From UBA6019 sp035535055 (GTDB taxonomy: Bacteria > Chloroflexota > Dormibacteria > Dormibacterales > Dormibacteraceae), in contig DATLQT010000098.1 in assembly GCA_035535055.1 (NCBI GenBank), forward strand, positions 1-37,872: a stretch of DNA of 37,872 nt, in the 5' to 3' direction. A program made the translations under genes and the position numbers. Under the pieces are notes generated by a model. That model saw only the letters and a list, made by a program, of their open reading frames with translations. It was not told the DNA's origin and did not search any database. Positions 8,791-16,076 of the stretch are shown here, one piece after another (the stretch's first letter is position 1; every line of letters starts with the position of its first letter).

Positions 8791-9168
8791 TCACGCGCCG
8801 GCGGTACCCGCGACGAGGTCGGTTAGGAGGACCGGTTGGTCGCAATGCGGGCAGAGACCACCAAGGCCGAGCCGCTGTCCGAAGTGGTTGCATTCGGGGC
8901 AGCGGTGGTCTCCGAGCATGCGGCGTTTGCAATGCGCACACTCGTAGACCGGGGTCCATTCCGGCTGACCGATTGGCGGCGGAGCGCTCGGCACCTGCAC
9001 GGCGAAGTGGCGGCGCCGACGCAGCGCTTTCATGCGGCAGGCACCCGAGCAGTAACGAGCTCGCCGCGAGGAGTACTGCCGACCGCAGATTGGGCATACG
9101 CGGTCTTGTGGGGCAAATGGGTCGTCACGCGAAACGTCACGCATGGGCGAAATGCCGACGTCGGTCAT
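8791..9168 (-). CDS. IS21-associated zinc-ribbon protein
   Basis: A 125-residue protein starting at ATG 9168. Its start overlaps the istB stop in ATGA, so it is probably translated by coupling with istB. It contains cysteine pairs CPIC, YCSGAC, CAHC, CPEC and CPHC, interpreted as several zinc ribbons or knuckles; the stretch CRMKALRRRRHF is very basic. DNA binding is plausible. It lies wholly inside the IS ends. I do not recognise a named family; classical IS21 has only istA and istB, so this could be an accessory regulator of transposition. Confidence 0.7.
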   Translation of the reverse strand: MTDVGISPMRDVSRDDPFAPQDRVCPICGRQYSSRRARYCSGACRMKALRRRRHFAVQVPSAPPPIGQPEWTPVYECAHCKRRMLGDHRCPECNHFGQRLGLGGLCPHCDQPVLLTDLVAGTAGA

Positions 9169-9920
9169 GACTGGTGCCTCTGCGGCTTCTGCCGCGGCCT
9201 GTACGACTCGCCCTCGAGGACCAGCTCGAAGGCGGAGTTGGCGATGCGGTCGACCGCGCTCTGGGCGAGCATTGGGTCGGCCATCACGCTGAGCCATTCC
9301 TTGGGCTCGCGGTTGGAGGTGAGGACCATCGAGGTGCGGCGATATCGCTCGACCACGATTTCGTAGAAGTCGTGGGTCTCGATGGCGTCCATTGCCTGCA
9401 GGCAAACGTCGTCGAGGATGAGGAGATCGACGCGCAGCAGGCGGCGCAGCTCCTGGTCGTAGGTGCCGTCAAGCCGCGAGGCCTTGAGCCGCTTGAAGAT
9501 CTGGTCGGCGCGGCCGAAGAGAGCCGAGTGGCGGCGCCGCGTGGCGATGTGTCCGAGGCTGGTGGCAAGCATCGTCTTGCCCACGCCGACCGGTCCCAGG
9601 ATGAGGACGCTGGCACTCTCCTCCATAAAGCGAAGGGTGCAGAGCTCGTTCCATAGCTGACGGTCGAAGGTGACGTTGGTGGAGTCGTCCCAGGCGTCAA
9701 GTCGCATCGACATATCGAGGCGGGCAGTGCGCGAACGAAGATCGCTGCCGACCCGATCGCGACGCGCGGCTTCGTCGGCGAAGATGAGCTCGATGAACTC
9801 CTGGTAGGGCATCTTCTGCTGGCGAGCCAACTGAAGCCGCTCGGGCAAGGTCTCCAGGATGGGTGAGAAATGAAGACGGCGAAGGATCTGACGAAGTTCC
9901 GGCGAGATGACCTCAGGCAT
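9165..9920 (-). CDS. istB: IS21 helper ATPase IstB
   Basis: A 251-residue AAA+ ATPase of the DnaC/IstB group. Walker A reads GPVGVGKTML, Walker B LLILDD, and the sensor-like LTSNREPKEW follows. Known IstB forms ATP-dependent assemblies on DNA and selects the target for IstA. ATG at 9920 is preceded by a strong AGGAGGT with 8-nt spacing and overlaps the end of istA by 8 bp. The C-terminus RPRQKPQRHQS is basic, as usual. No lesions are visible. Confidence 0.95.
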   Translation of the reverse strand: MPEVISPELRQILRRLHFSPILETLPERLQLARQQKMPYQEFIELIFADEAARRDRVGSDLRSRTARLDMSMRLDAWDDSTNVTFDRQLWNELCTLRFMEESASVLILGPVGVGKTMLATSLGHIATRRRHSALFGRADQIFKRLKASRLDGTYDQELRRLLRVDLLILDDVCLQAMDAIETHDFYEIVVERYRRTSMVLTSNREPKEWLSVMADPMLAQSAVDRIANSAFELVLEGESYRPRQKPQRHQS

Positions 9921-11469
9921 TTGGGTCGACCTCCTTCTTGATGGTGAATTCATCGGGGTGGCGTGCAAAGCGGAGTCGCACGACCGGTGCCAGCGGGATG
10001 TCTGCCGACTCTTGCTCACGCTCGAGGGCGCGCTCGACGATGCGGCCAACCCTGGTCACGTCGACCACGTCGAGTTCTAGGCAGCGGTCGCACGCCTGCT
10101 CGATACGTTCGGGGCCCCAGCGCTTGACCAAGCCGAGCAGCCGGTACACCTGGCGCATCCGAGTCCAAGGAAGCGGGCTGTCCATGAGCCGGGCGGCGTA
10201 AACGCCGATCTGCTGGCCGTGGCCGGCGGCGACCCGCTTGAGGTAGTCGATGTCGCGCATGGCGTAGGCCGTCTTCTCTTGAGGCAGGTCCTCGCGGAAG
10301 GTCGAACGGCCGCCAGGTGGTTGACGCGGATGCTCGCGGAGCAGCCGGCCGCGATATGAGATCTTGACCAGCACCCGGTCGGCGCGAACATCGACCCGCG
10401 CGCCGATGTGGTTGCCGGGAACCGAGTACAAGGCCCTGGCGACGGAGATGTGATGGTCGCGCCCGACCTTGGCATCTGTGCTGAGGGGGATGTCGTAGCG
10501 CGAAGTCGGGACCGGAAGTAAGACCGGCTGCTCGATGTCGCGGAAGTGTTCCAGCGGTCGGCGCTGCGTGGTTCCGTGGATGCGCATGCCGGCGCCCTCC
10601 AAGCACCAGCGGCGCATGCCGATTCTTGAAGCAGCGAGGTCGACGAAGTTTTCGCCGGCGAAACCGTTGTCGCGACAGAACGGCACGCTGCGCTCGACGC
10701 GAGATTTGTCCTTCGGGCTCCGCACGCGACATGCGTCGACCACGAAGCCACGCGTCTGCGCGTACTCCAAGAAAGCGGGGTTGAGGTGCGGCTGGACTGG
10801 GTCCGCCTTCAAGACGACGGCCTTGAGGTTGTCGACGATGGCTACGCGGAAGACGCCGTCGAAGAAGAGCCAGGCTTCCTCGAAGCCCTCGATGACCTCC
10901 TCCAAGGTCTCGCCGAATGTTGGCCAGCAGAACTGGTGGCGGCTAACGCCCGCCGTGAAGATGAGACCCTTGGCCATGCGTCTCGGTGAACGGAGTCCGA
11001 CGAGGCCCAGGCGACCGAAGTCGACCTGCAGCTCGTGGCCCGGCTCACCGTCCTCGACTGGAACGGTCTCGCCGCGATTGCCGAACCCGAACTCGGCGAC
11101 GCAGAAACGATGCAGGGTCCGGTACGGCACGACGACCCCGCGACGGCGGAGCAGCACCTCGATCTTCGTCAGGCGCCGCCGATCCTTGAGCTCCGACTCT
11201 ATGAATGCACGCTGGCTGGCGAGCTCGGCCCAACTCTCGCCATGCCATAGAGGTCGCCCGGGGCGCAGCTGCTCGACCACCGCGCCCACCACCTCTTCGC
11301 TGATCCCATCCAGCCCACGCGCGAGGCCCGCCTTGACTGCCACCTCCACGTATCGACGAACTGTCTTGCGGTTGACGCCGAGCAGCCGCTCGATCTCGCG
11401 GTTGCCGCGGCCCATCTGCCACAGCCGCAGCACCTCTCGAACCTCCGCCATATGGACCTCCCGGAACAT
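9913..11469 (-). CDS. istA: IS21 transposase IstA
   Basis: A 518-residue DDE-type transposase. The N-terminal helix-turn-helix includes GRGNREIERLLGVNRKTVRRYV. The catalytic core shows the expected acidic residues: Asp in VDFGRLGLVGL, Asp in VAIVDNLKAVV and Glu in KDKSRVERSVPF. The enzyme joins element ends to target DNA together with IstB. ATG at 11469 follows AGGAGGT by 4 nt; ATG at 11451, with its own GGAGG, is an alternative. Transcription runs away from the multi-repeat end at 11524-11617, which probably holds its promoter. Confidence 0.94.
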   Translation of the reverse strand: MFREVHMAEVREVLRLWQMGRGNREIERLLGVNRKTVRRYVEVAVKAGLARGLDGISEEVVGAVVEQLRPGRPLWHGESWAELASQRAFIESELKDRRRLTKIEVLLRRRGVVVPYRTLHRFCVAEFGFGNRGETVPVEDGEPGHELQVDFGRLGLVGLRSPRRMAKGLIFTAGVSRHQFCWPTFGETLEEVIEGFEEAWLFFDGVFRVAIVDNLKAVVLKADPVQPHLNPAFLEYAQTRGFVVDACRVRSPKDKSRVERSVPFCRDNGFAGENFVDLAASRIGMRRWCLEGAGMRIHGTTQRRPLEHFRDIEQPVLLPVPTSRYDIPLSTDAKVGRDHHISVARALYSVPGNHIGARVDVRADRVLVKISYRGRLLREHPRQPPGGRSTFREDLPQEKTAYAMRDIDYLKRVAAGHGQQIGVYAARLMDSPLPWTRMRQVYRLLGLVKRWGPERIEQACDRCLELDVVDVTRVGRIVERALEREQESADIPLAPVVRLRFARHPDEFTIKKEVDPNA

Positions 11470-11523
11470 GTGCACCTCCTGCGTGGGATGCAGGAACAGT
11501 GCGGGCTGATGCTCCGGTCAAGG

Positions 11524-11617
11524 GGTGGTCCCTAGTTCTTGGCTAGATCCCCTTCGGGTGGTCCCAAGTTCTTGGCTAAAACGGCATCAGGTGGTCCCAT
11601 GTTTGTGGCGAGCGACA
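11524..11617. repeat. IS21 right end: three repeats at 33-bp intervals
   Basis: GGTGGTCCC begins at 11524, 11557 and 11590, exactly 33 bp apart. The first two copies continue into AGTTCTTGGCTA; the outermost ends in the terminal inverted repeat. They mirror the two units of the left end and are likely transposase-binding sites about three helical turns apart. Confidence 0.8.
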
Positions 11618-11727
11618 CGGGACCACGAGATTTCGCTCCGCTCAGGAGCTTGACCAGGGATCGCGAGAGGTTCGTCTGCCGCGAATCTTCCAGCCGGTTG
11701 AGTGCATCTGTAATGGAGCCATGAAGC

Positions 11728-12261
11728 GTGGCTGAACCAGATGACACAACCATCTCCTTGGCCATCAAGGGGGACACCTTGGCCTTCGACGCCCTGCTAC
11801 GGCCGCAATTGGCGAGCGCCTACCGGGTCGCACTGCTTCTACTGGGCGATCCGGGAGAGGCCGAGGATGCTGTCCAAGAAGCCGCCCTCCGAGCCTGGAC
11901 CAAGCTTCGGCAGCTCCGCGGCGGCCCGGCGGCGTTTCGGACGTGGTTCCTTCGGATCGTCGTCAATGAATGCCGGATGGCTCGACGCCGGCCCTGGTGG
12001 GCTGTCTTCCGAATTGGGGCTCCGGCTGCGAAAGTCGGTTTCGGCGAGGAAGAGACCGTGGGCCGGCTCGACCTCCTTCAAGCTCTGGCTGCGCTCCCGG
12101 AAGTCGATCGCACGGCCCTCTTTCTCTACTACTACCTCGACCTTCCCATCGAGGAAGTGGCCAGAGTGATCGGAATCTCGGTGCGCGGGTCCAAATCGCG
12201 CATTCATCGCGCCCTGGTCCGTCTACGACCGGGTTTGGACTTGGAGGAGCCACTGCCGTGA
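11728..12261 (+). CDS. ECF-type RNA polymerase sigma factor
   Basis: A 177-residue sigma-70 family protein of ECF size. Region 2 spans about residues 15-80 (GDPGEAEDAVQEAALRAW) and region 4 about 115-165 (LPEVDRTALFLYYYLDLPIEEVA, then a helix-turn-helix). No C-terminal extension is visible. It would direct polymerase to its own promoter set when released by its anti-sigma factor. The start is GTG at 11728. Its stop overlaps the next gene's start in GTGA, fixing a two-gene operon. The IS21 element ends 110 bp upstream, so the native promoter region is short or partly replaced. Confidence 0.92.
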   Translation: MAEPDDTTISLAIKGDTLAFDALLRPQLASAYRVALLLLGDPGEAEDAVQEAALRAWTKLRQLRGGPAAFRTWFLRIVVNECRMARRRPWWAVFRIGAPAAKVGFGEEETVGRLDLLQALAALPEVDRTALFLYYYLDLPIEEVARVIGISVRGSKSRIHRALVRLRPGLDLEEPLP

Positions 12262-13640
12262 GAGACCAACTCCGCGCTGCCTTCGACGATCTCGCTCCCG
12301 ACGCTCATCCATCGCTGGCGGCAGACATTCAACGTGCATTGGCGTCGGGGCGTCGACCCCGGCGCTCCGAGTATCGCTGGGTCGTCCCGATCTCAGGACT
12401 GGCCCTGGCGATTCTGCTGGTGCTGGTCGGCTTCCGATTCATCCGAACCGCAACGACCATCGCCATCCCGAGCCAGCCGCCGCAGCCAATTACCAGAACC
12501 GGCCCCGGAGCTCAGGTGGCCTGGCTGCAGACCTCCGCAGGTTTGGTTGCGTTCGACCCGACCGGCAAGCAGGTGGCAAACATCGGGACTTCTCTGGCCA
12601 GCGGCTCGGCCTCGGTCTACGGGGTCTGGCGGTCGCCGGACGGTGAGCGCATCTACGCCTCCGGTGCAGACACTCTGACCGCCTACGAGGCGTCTTCGGG
12701 CGCTGTTGTTGACACGTTCCGGCGTACTCCGGGCGTCATCGTGGGCGACGCCTTCAGCCCAAACGGACGCTACATTGCGCTGCTTATCGGAGGCAACCAA
12801 CTTGAGGTCATCGACCTGACTTCCGGCGCCGCCAAGTCGGTCTCAATTCCATCCGATCACAGCGCCAACGGGGACTGGGCTATCCCGGTCTTCGGACCCG
12901 ACTCAACTCACCTCTACGCCATAACCGATTGGAGCGGGCCGGCCAGGATAACCGCCTTCCAGGTTGGGCCTAGTAGCTTGATGCAACTCTTGACCTCGGT
13001 CAACGGCCAGGGCGGCAAGCGCACCATTAGCTGCGACGGACCGTCTCTGGTCGCGAAGGTAGTGGGAGACGGTGCCACCCTGGTGACGTTCTGTCATTCC
13101 AGCGGATTGGTTTCGTTCATCGACCTTCGCAGCCTCGAAGAAGAGACGGTCATCGACCCCCGCCAGCGCAACCCATTCTGGTTGTCGCCGATCTTTACGC
13201 CCGACGGCAAGCGACTCTACTTGCACCAGTCGCCAGGTTTCGGCGACTCGATGACGATGATCGATCTATCCACTCACAAGCTTTACGGACCCGCTCCGAC
13301 CCCTCAAGAAGTAGGACTTCCTGGCATCTTTGCCTCCCTGATCACGCCTGCCTACGCAGGTGGGGTGGCCAGCACCGTGCCGCTTTCGCCTGACGGGCTC
13401 GAGCTGTATTCGGCGACTCCCACCGGGATCATGGTCCTGAGGGTTCCGGATCTGAAGCCGCTGGCGAAACTTGCCTCGGGCTCCGACTTCAATGAGGTTT
13501 GGGTTTCAGGCGATGGGGCCACGCTTTACGCAATCTCCGAAGACGGAAAGACGGTGACTGCCATGCACTCCGATGGGACCCAGGACCACTCGATACACCT
13601 CACACAACCTGGGACATTCGTCGCATCGGAGCACGGCTAG
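12258..13640 (+). CDS. Membrane-anchored beta-propeller protein, probable anti-sigma partner
   Basis: A 460-residue protein with three parts: a short cytoplasmic N-terminus (about 1-40), one membrane segment (about 41-62, WVVPISGLALAILLVLVGF) and an extracytoplasmic domain of repeated beta-propeller-like blades (SPDGERIYAS, SPNGRYIALL, TPDGKRLYLH, SPDGLELYSA, SGDGATLYAI). Overlap with the sigma gene in GTGA and this topology suggest a sensor that holds the sigma factor at the membrane. The N-terminus lacks an obvious zinc anti-sigma HxxxCxxC motif, so the anti-sigma role is inference from position and topology. GTG 12258 is preceded by GGAG with suitable spacing. A Cys pair in the propeller (ISCDG, TFCHSS) could form a disulfide. 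Confidence 0.8.
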   Translation: MRDQLRAAFDDLAPDAHPSLAADIQRALASGRRPRRSEYRWVVPISGLALAILLVLVGFRFIRTATTIAIPSQPPQPITRTGPGAQVAWLQTSAGLVAFDPTGKQVANIGTSLASGSASVYGVWRSPDGERIYASGADTLTAYEASSGAVVDTFRRTPGVIVGDAFSPNGRYIALLIGGNQLEVIDLTSGAAKSVSIPSDHSANGDWAIPVFGPDSTHLYAITDWSGPARITAFQVGPSSLMQLLTSVNGQGGKRTISCDGPSLVAKVVGDGATLVTFCHSSGLVSFIDLRSLEEETVIDPRQRNPFWLSPIFTPDGKRLYLHQSPGFGDSMTMIDLSTHKLYGPAPTPQEVGLPGIFASLITPAYAGGVASTVPLSPDGLELYSATPTGIMVLRVPDLKPLAKLASGSDFNEVWVSGDGATLYAISEDGKTVTAMHSDGTQDHSIHLTQPGTFVASEHG

Positions 13641-13687
13641 TCGTTCTGGGATGTGGACTCCGCGAAGTTAGGAGGTAACATCCTCGC

Positions 13688-14266
13688 ATGCTGGACGCCT
13701 CGCGTCTCGAAGTGGCCCTGTCCACCCTCGGTCGCCTTCTCTCCGAGAGAGGTCTCTGCTACGAGCTCGTCGCCGTAGGGGGGAGCGGCTTGCTCATGCT
13801 CGGCCTGACCGTCCGGCCCACACGTGACCTGGACATCGTCGCACTGGTCGAGAAGGGACAGTACGTGAAGCTGAGAAACCTTCCCGGGCCACTCCTTGCC
13901 GCCGTCCGAGAGGTAGCTCAGATCGAGGGGCTGGCGCCCAACTGGATCAACCCTGGTCCTGCCGACCTGCTCGACTTTGGGCTCCCGGAGGGCTTCGCCG
14001 AGCGGACAGAGACGAAGCGATATGGACCGCTCGTTTTCCATGTTGCCAGCCGGATCGACCAGGTGGCTCTCAAGGTCTATGCCGCGGCGGATGCGGGACC
14101 TCGCAGCAAGCACTTTCAAGATCTCGCGAACCTATCGCCAAGCCACAGCGAGCTCATCAAGGCAGGCCGTTGGGCGGTTACACATGACACTTCCGATGCA
14201 TTTCGCGCGCAGCTGGTCGGCTGCCTGGTCGCGCTGGGGGTGGAGGATGCCGGCGACCGCCTTTAG
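13688..14266 (+). CDS. Nucleotidyltransferase-fold protein (DUF6036/AbiEii-like)
   Basis: A 192-residue protein with a minimal nucleotidyltransferase signature: VGGSGLLMLGL (about residues 30-40) followed by TRDLDIVAL, supplying the G-G-S and D-x-D elements. A later segment, RIDQVALKVYAAADAG then FQDLANL, resembles the Lys/Asp region of AbiEii-type enzymes. Such proteins act as toxins, or as antitoxins that modify a partner. AGGAGGT lies 11 nt before ATG 13688, and GAGG of that site can pair with CCTC at 13682-13685, possibly masking it. The 3' end overlaps the next gene by 20 nt, indicating a co-translated pair. Confidence 0.72.
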   Translation: MLDASRLEVALSTLGRLLSERGLCYELVAVGGSGLLMLGLTVRPTRDLDIVALVEKGQYVKLRNLPGPLLAAVREVAQIEGLAPNWINPGPADLLDFGLPEGFAERTETKRYGPLVFHVASRIDQVALKVYAAADAGPRSKHFQDLANLSPSHSELIKAGRWAVTHDTSDAFRAQLVGCLVALGVEDAGDRL

Positions 14267-15161
14267 CGCCTCTGTGAGGGACCTCGCTCTGGAGGTCGCC
14301 TGGAGCCTCTGGGCCGAGCTCGGGCTCAGCGGTTGGACGCGGCGGCATACCGATTCGGCTGTCGACCTCGAGCCCCTGATCATCGCGACGCCCCGCCTGG
14401 GCGAATGGGACGTGCGGCTGCTCGAGGAGGCCTTTGACTGGTGCGTTCTGAACAGCCGCTTCGTCTCCGCAGTCCGGCTTCGAAATCTGCTCGGTGCCGC
14501 CGACGAGCCGACGCGCCGATCCTTCGGCGCCTTTGCCGCCACCGTTCGAGCGCAGAAGAGAGTCAGCTGGCCGGGCGAGGGCAGCCCGCTGAGCCTTCGG
14601 GTCACGGGTCGTTCCGAGGTCCCGGACCTGCGCCGCCCTGCCCTTCAGCAACTGCGCCTGCGTGCGATTCTCGGAGTCTCCGCCCGGGCCGAGATCATCC
14701 GCTGGATGCTCCCCGAGCCATCGAGGTTCTTCGGCGTGACGGATCTGGCGAATCGCACAGCATATGGCAAGGACAACATTGCCGATGCTCTCGAAATGTT
14801 CAGTCTTGCCGGGATCCTGACCCGAACGACCATGACCACGGCCGGGAATCAGAAGCTTTTTCGGCTCGATGCGGGAGCCGAGCTCGTCGCGATCGCGGGC
14901 GCGGCAACACCCTGCCCGGAGTGGGCCGCTCGTTTCCGTCTACTCCTGGGCCTAGTTGCCATCGCGTCCGACGCTCCGGACGACCGCGCTGCTCGAGGCG
15001 CGGCCGTCTACGCCTTTCTCCAGGAGTTCCGGCACGATCTCGCCAGGGTCGGAACCTTTCCGCACTTGGGACAGGGCGTTGAGGCGGTTAACGACGACTT
15101 CGATCGATGGTCAACGGGCGCGTTGCGGTCGTGGGCAGGCCTGGACGCGACGCCAAGGTAG
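14247..15161 (+). CDS. Unrecognised protein with winged-helix-like region, partner of the nucleotidyltransferase
   Basis: A 304-residue protein from ATG 14247, overlapping the nucleotidyltransferase gene by 20 nt and preceded by a GGAGG-like sequence. I do not recognise a named family. Residues about 160-215 (FFGVTDLANRTAYGKDNIADAL, then LAGILTRTT and KLFRL) read like a winged helix-turn-helix with a beta-wing. The N-terminal half is helical and Trp/Arg-rich, and the C-terminal part is also helical. No signal peptide or membrane segment is seen. DNA binding or autoregulation is plausible by analogy with AbiEi/AbiEii toxin-antitoxin pairs, but here the gene order is reversed (enzyme first) and the protein is longer than a typical antitoxin. 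Function unknown. Confidence 0.6.
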   Translation: MPATAFSASVRDLALEVAWSLWAELGLSGWTRRHTDSAVDLEPLIIATPRLGEWDVRLLEEAFDWCVLNSRFVSAVRLRNLLGAADEPTRRSFGAFAATVRAQKRVSWPGEGSPLSLRVTGRSEVPDLRRPALQQLRLRAILGVSARAEIIRWMLPEPSRFFGVTDLANRTAYGKDNIADALEMFSLAGILTRTTMTTAGNQKLFRLDAGAELVAIAGAATPCPEWAARFRLLLGLVAIASDAPDDRAARGAAVYAFLQEFRHDLARVGTFPHLGQGVEAVNDDFDRWSTGALRSWAGLDATPR

Positions 15162-15236
15162 GTTGGCCTCTTCTGCTGATCGAGGGCTGCCCTAGCATGG
15201 GACCGATGTTGCGTCCTGATAAGTCGGCGACGACCA

Positions 15237-15488
15237 GTGGGTGAGAGTCCCATCCGGGTCATCGGTGAATATCGGCTGCGGCTCCTCTTCGATGACGGCA
15301 CCGTGGGAGACGTCGACTTCTCCTCGCGGGAGTGGGCCGGCGTCTTCGAGCCGCTTAGGGATCCGGCTGCTTTCGCACTGGTGCGCGTCGACCCTATAGC
15401 CGCCACCATCGTTTGGCCGGGCGACCTGGACATGGCGCCTGAAGCACTGTACGAGGAAGCACGGAAGAACCGCCTCGCCGCCGCCTGA
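15237..15488 (+). CDS. DUF2442-like small protein
   Basis: An 83-residue protein from GTG 15237. The pattern LRLLFDDGTVGDVDFSS, then DPAAFALVRVDPIAATIVWPGDLDMAPEALYEEA, matches DUF2442, a small all-beta domain often found beside toxin-like genes. No good Shine-Dalgarno precedes it. A TAGCAT hexamer at 15193-15198 could be a -10 box. A 12-codon open frame (15206-15244) runs into the gene and could act as a leader. It overlaps the following gene in CTGA. Confidence 0.7.
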   Translation: MGESPIRVIGEYRLRLLFDDGTVGDVDFSSREWAGVFEPLRDPAAFALVRVDPIAATIVWPGDLDMAPEALYEEARKNRLAAA

Positions 15489-15826
15489 ACACCGGACCCG
15501 GTGAGGGCACCTGGCTCGACCTCGAAACCGGCGATGTCTGGCCGGCAGCGCTTGGAATCGATGGTGCAGAAGCCTTGCGCCTGTTCGTACCGCCGCTTGG
15601 TTCGAGGGCCGCCTATGAGGACAGGGCTGAGTTCGCCGACACCGTGATGGACGGGCGCAGGCTAAGGGAAGTACTGGCCTTCGCACTCCGTGGCAAGGGC
15701 GCCGTTCGCCGCTTCAAGGACGCCCTGAGCGACCGGGAAAGTTGGTTCCGGTTCGCCAATGAGCGGAGCCTGCGGCGGGCCGTCGACTGGCTGGCCGAGC
15801 AGGGCTATCACCCCGCCGGGCACTAG
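15485..15826 (+). CDS. UPF0158-like protein, probable CTG start
   Basis: The frame matches UPF0158: WLDLETGDVWP, then FVPPLGSRAAYEDRAEFADTV, then LRGKGAVRRFKDAL. The conserved DLETG block is lost if translation starts at TTG 15575. Between the upstream in-frame stop (15440) and this block there is no ATG, GTG or TTG; only CTG at 15485, which overlaps the DUF2442 stop in CTGA. I therefore call CTG, by coupling. The family's usual N-terminal 15-20 residues are missing, so the gene may be 5'-truncated. Function is unknown for the family. Confidence 0.6.
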   Translation: MNTGPGEGTWLDLETGDVWPAALGIDGAEALRLFVPPLGSRAAYEDRAEFADTVMDGRRLREVLAFALRGKGAVRRFKDALSDRESWFRFANERSLRRAVDWLAEQGYHPAGH

Positions 15827-15899
15827 TGCGCAACTAGAAAACCCAGCCTTCCCGGTGCCGATTTTCGACCTGGGGGTAGGACGCTTGTCTGCCCCCCCT

Positions 15900-15910
15900 A
15901 CACAGTCGCT
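15900..15910 (+). repeat. Island subterminal repeat, right copy
   Basis: Second copy of ACACAGTCGCT, ending 85 bp before the right core repeat and mirroring the spacing of the left copy. The rest of 15827-15995 has no convincing gene. Confidence 0.4.
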
Positions 15911-15995
15911 GCTGGAGACGGTGTGCGTGGACTCAGACGCTGCTATTAAGAGCAAAAACGACGAGTTGGAGGCTATTTTCCAGAGCCGATGGCTC

Positions 15996-16037
15996 ACACC
16001 CAGGAGGCCGGGGGTTCGACTCCCTCACCGCCCACCA
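15996..16037 (+). repeat. Right attachment repeat (attR core)
   Basis: Exact 42-bp copy of the tRNA-Val 3' end (7195-7236), including the encoded CCA. The upstream tRNA half is absent, so this is not a second tRNA gene. It marks the distal junction of the island. Confidence 0.93.
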
Positions 16038-16076
16038 AGCACCCAAGCCGGGCCGCTTTGAATGCTTGCCGCCCCT

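Larger units (their letters stand above)
8669..11617 (-). mobile_element. IS21-family insertion sequence (2949 bp) with accessory zinc-ribbon gene
   Basis: Terminal inverted repeats are TGTCGCTAGCCA (8669-8680) and the complement of TGTCGCTCGCCA (11606-11617), matching 11 of 12. A 4-bp direct repeat CGGG (8665-8668 and 11618-11621) fits an IS21 target duplication. Ends begin with TG and close with CA. Subterminal repeats lie inside both ends. The genes run leftward: istA, istB and a third zinc-ribbon gene, each overlapping the next. All three frames look intact, so the element may still be active, unlike the island it sits in. Confidence 0.9.
7237..16037. mobile_element. 8.8-kb genomic island integrated at tRNA-Val, now immobile
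   Basis: It is bounded by the tRNA-Val 3' end and its 42-bp copy at 15996-16037. The gene next to the tRNA is a broken tyrosine integrase, the expected position for the integrating enzyme. Cargo: a broken Xre-type regulator, an IS21 element, an ECF sigma/anti-sigma pair, a nucleotidyltransferase with a winged-helix-like partner, and DUF2442-like/UPF0158-like genes. Flanks are ordinary chromosomal genes. The broken integrase and absence of any other recombinase suggest it can no longer excise on its own. No replication or conjugation genes are seen, so it was probably a small integrative element or a deleted remnant. Confidence 0.88.

Noticed and set aside
11532..11777. 81-codon minus-strand frame across the IS21 right end
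   Set aside because: Its C-terminal part is just the translated IS repeats (LGPPEGDLAKN-like units) and it crosses the element boundary.
15989..16037. Second tRNA-Val gene
   Set aside because: Only the 3' half is present; the acceptor 5' strand and D arm are missing, as expected of an attachment repeat.
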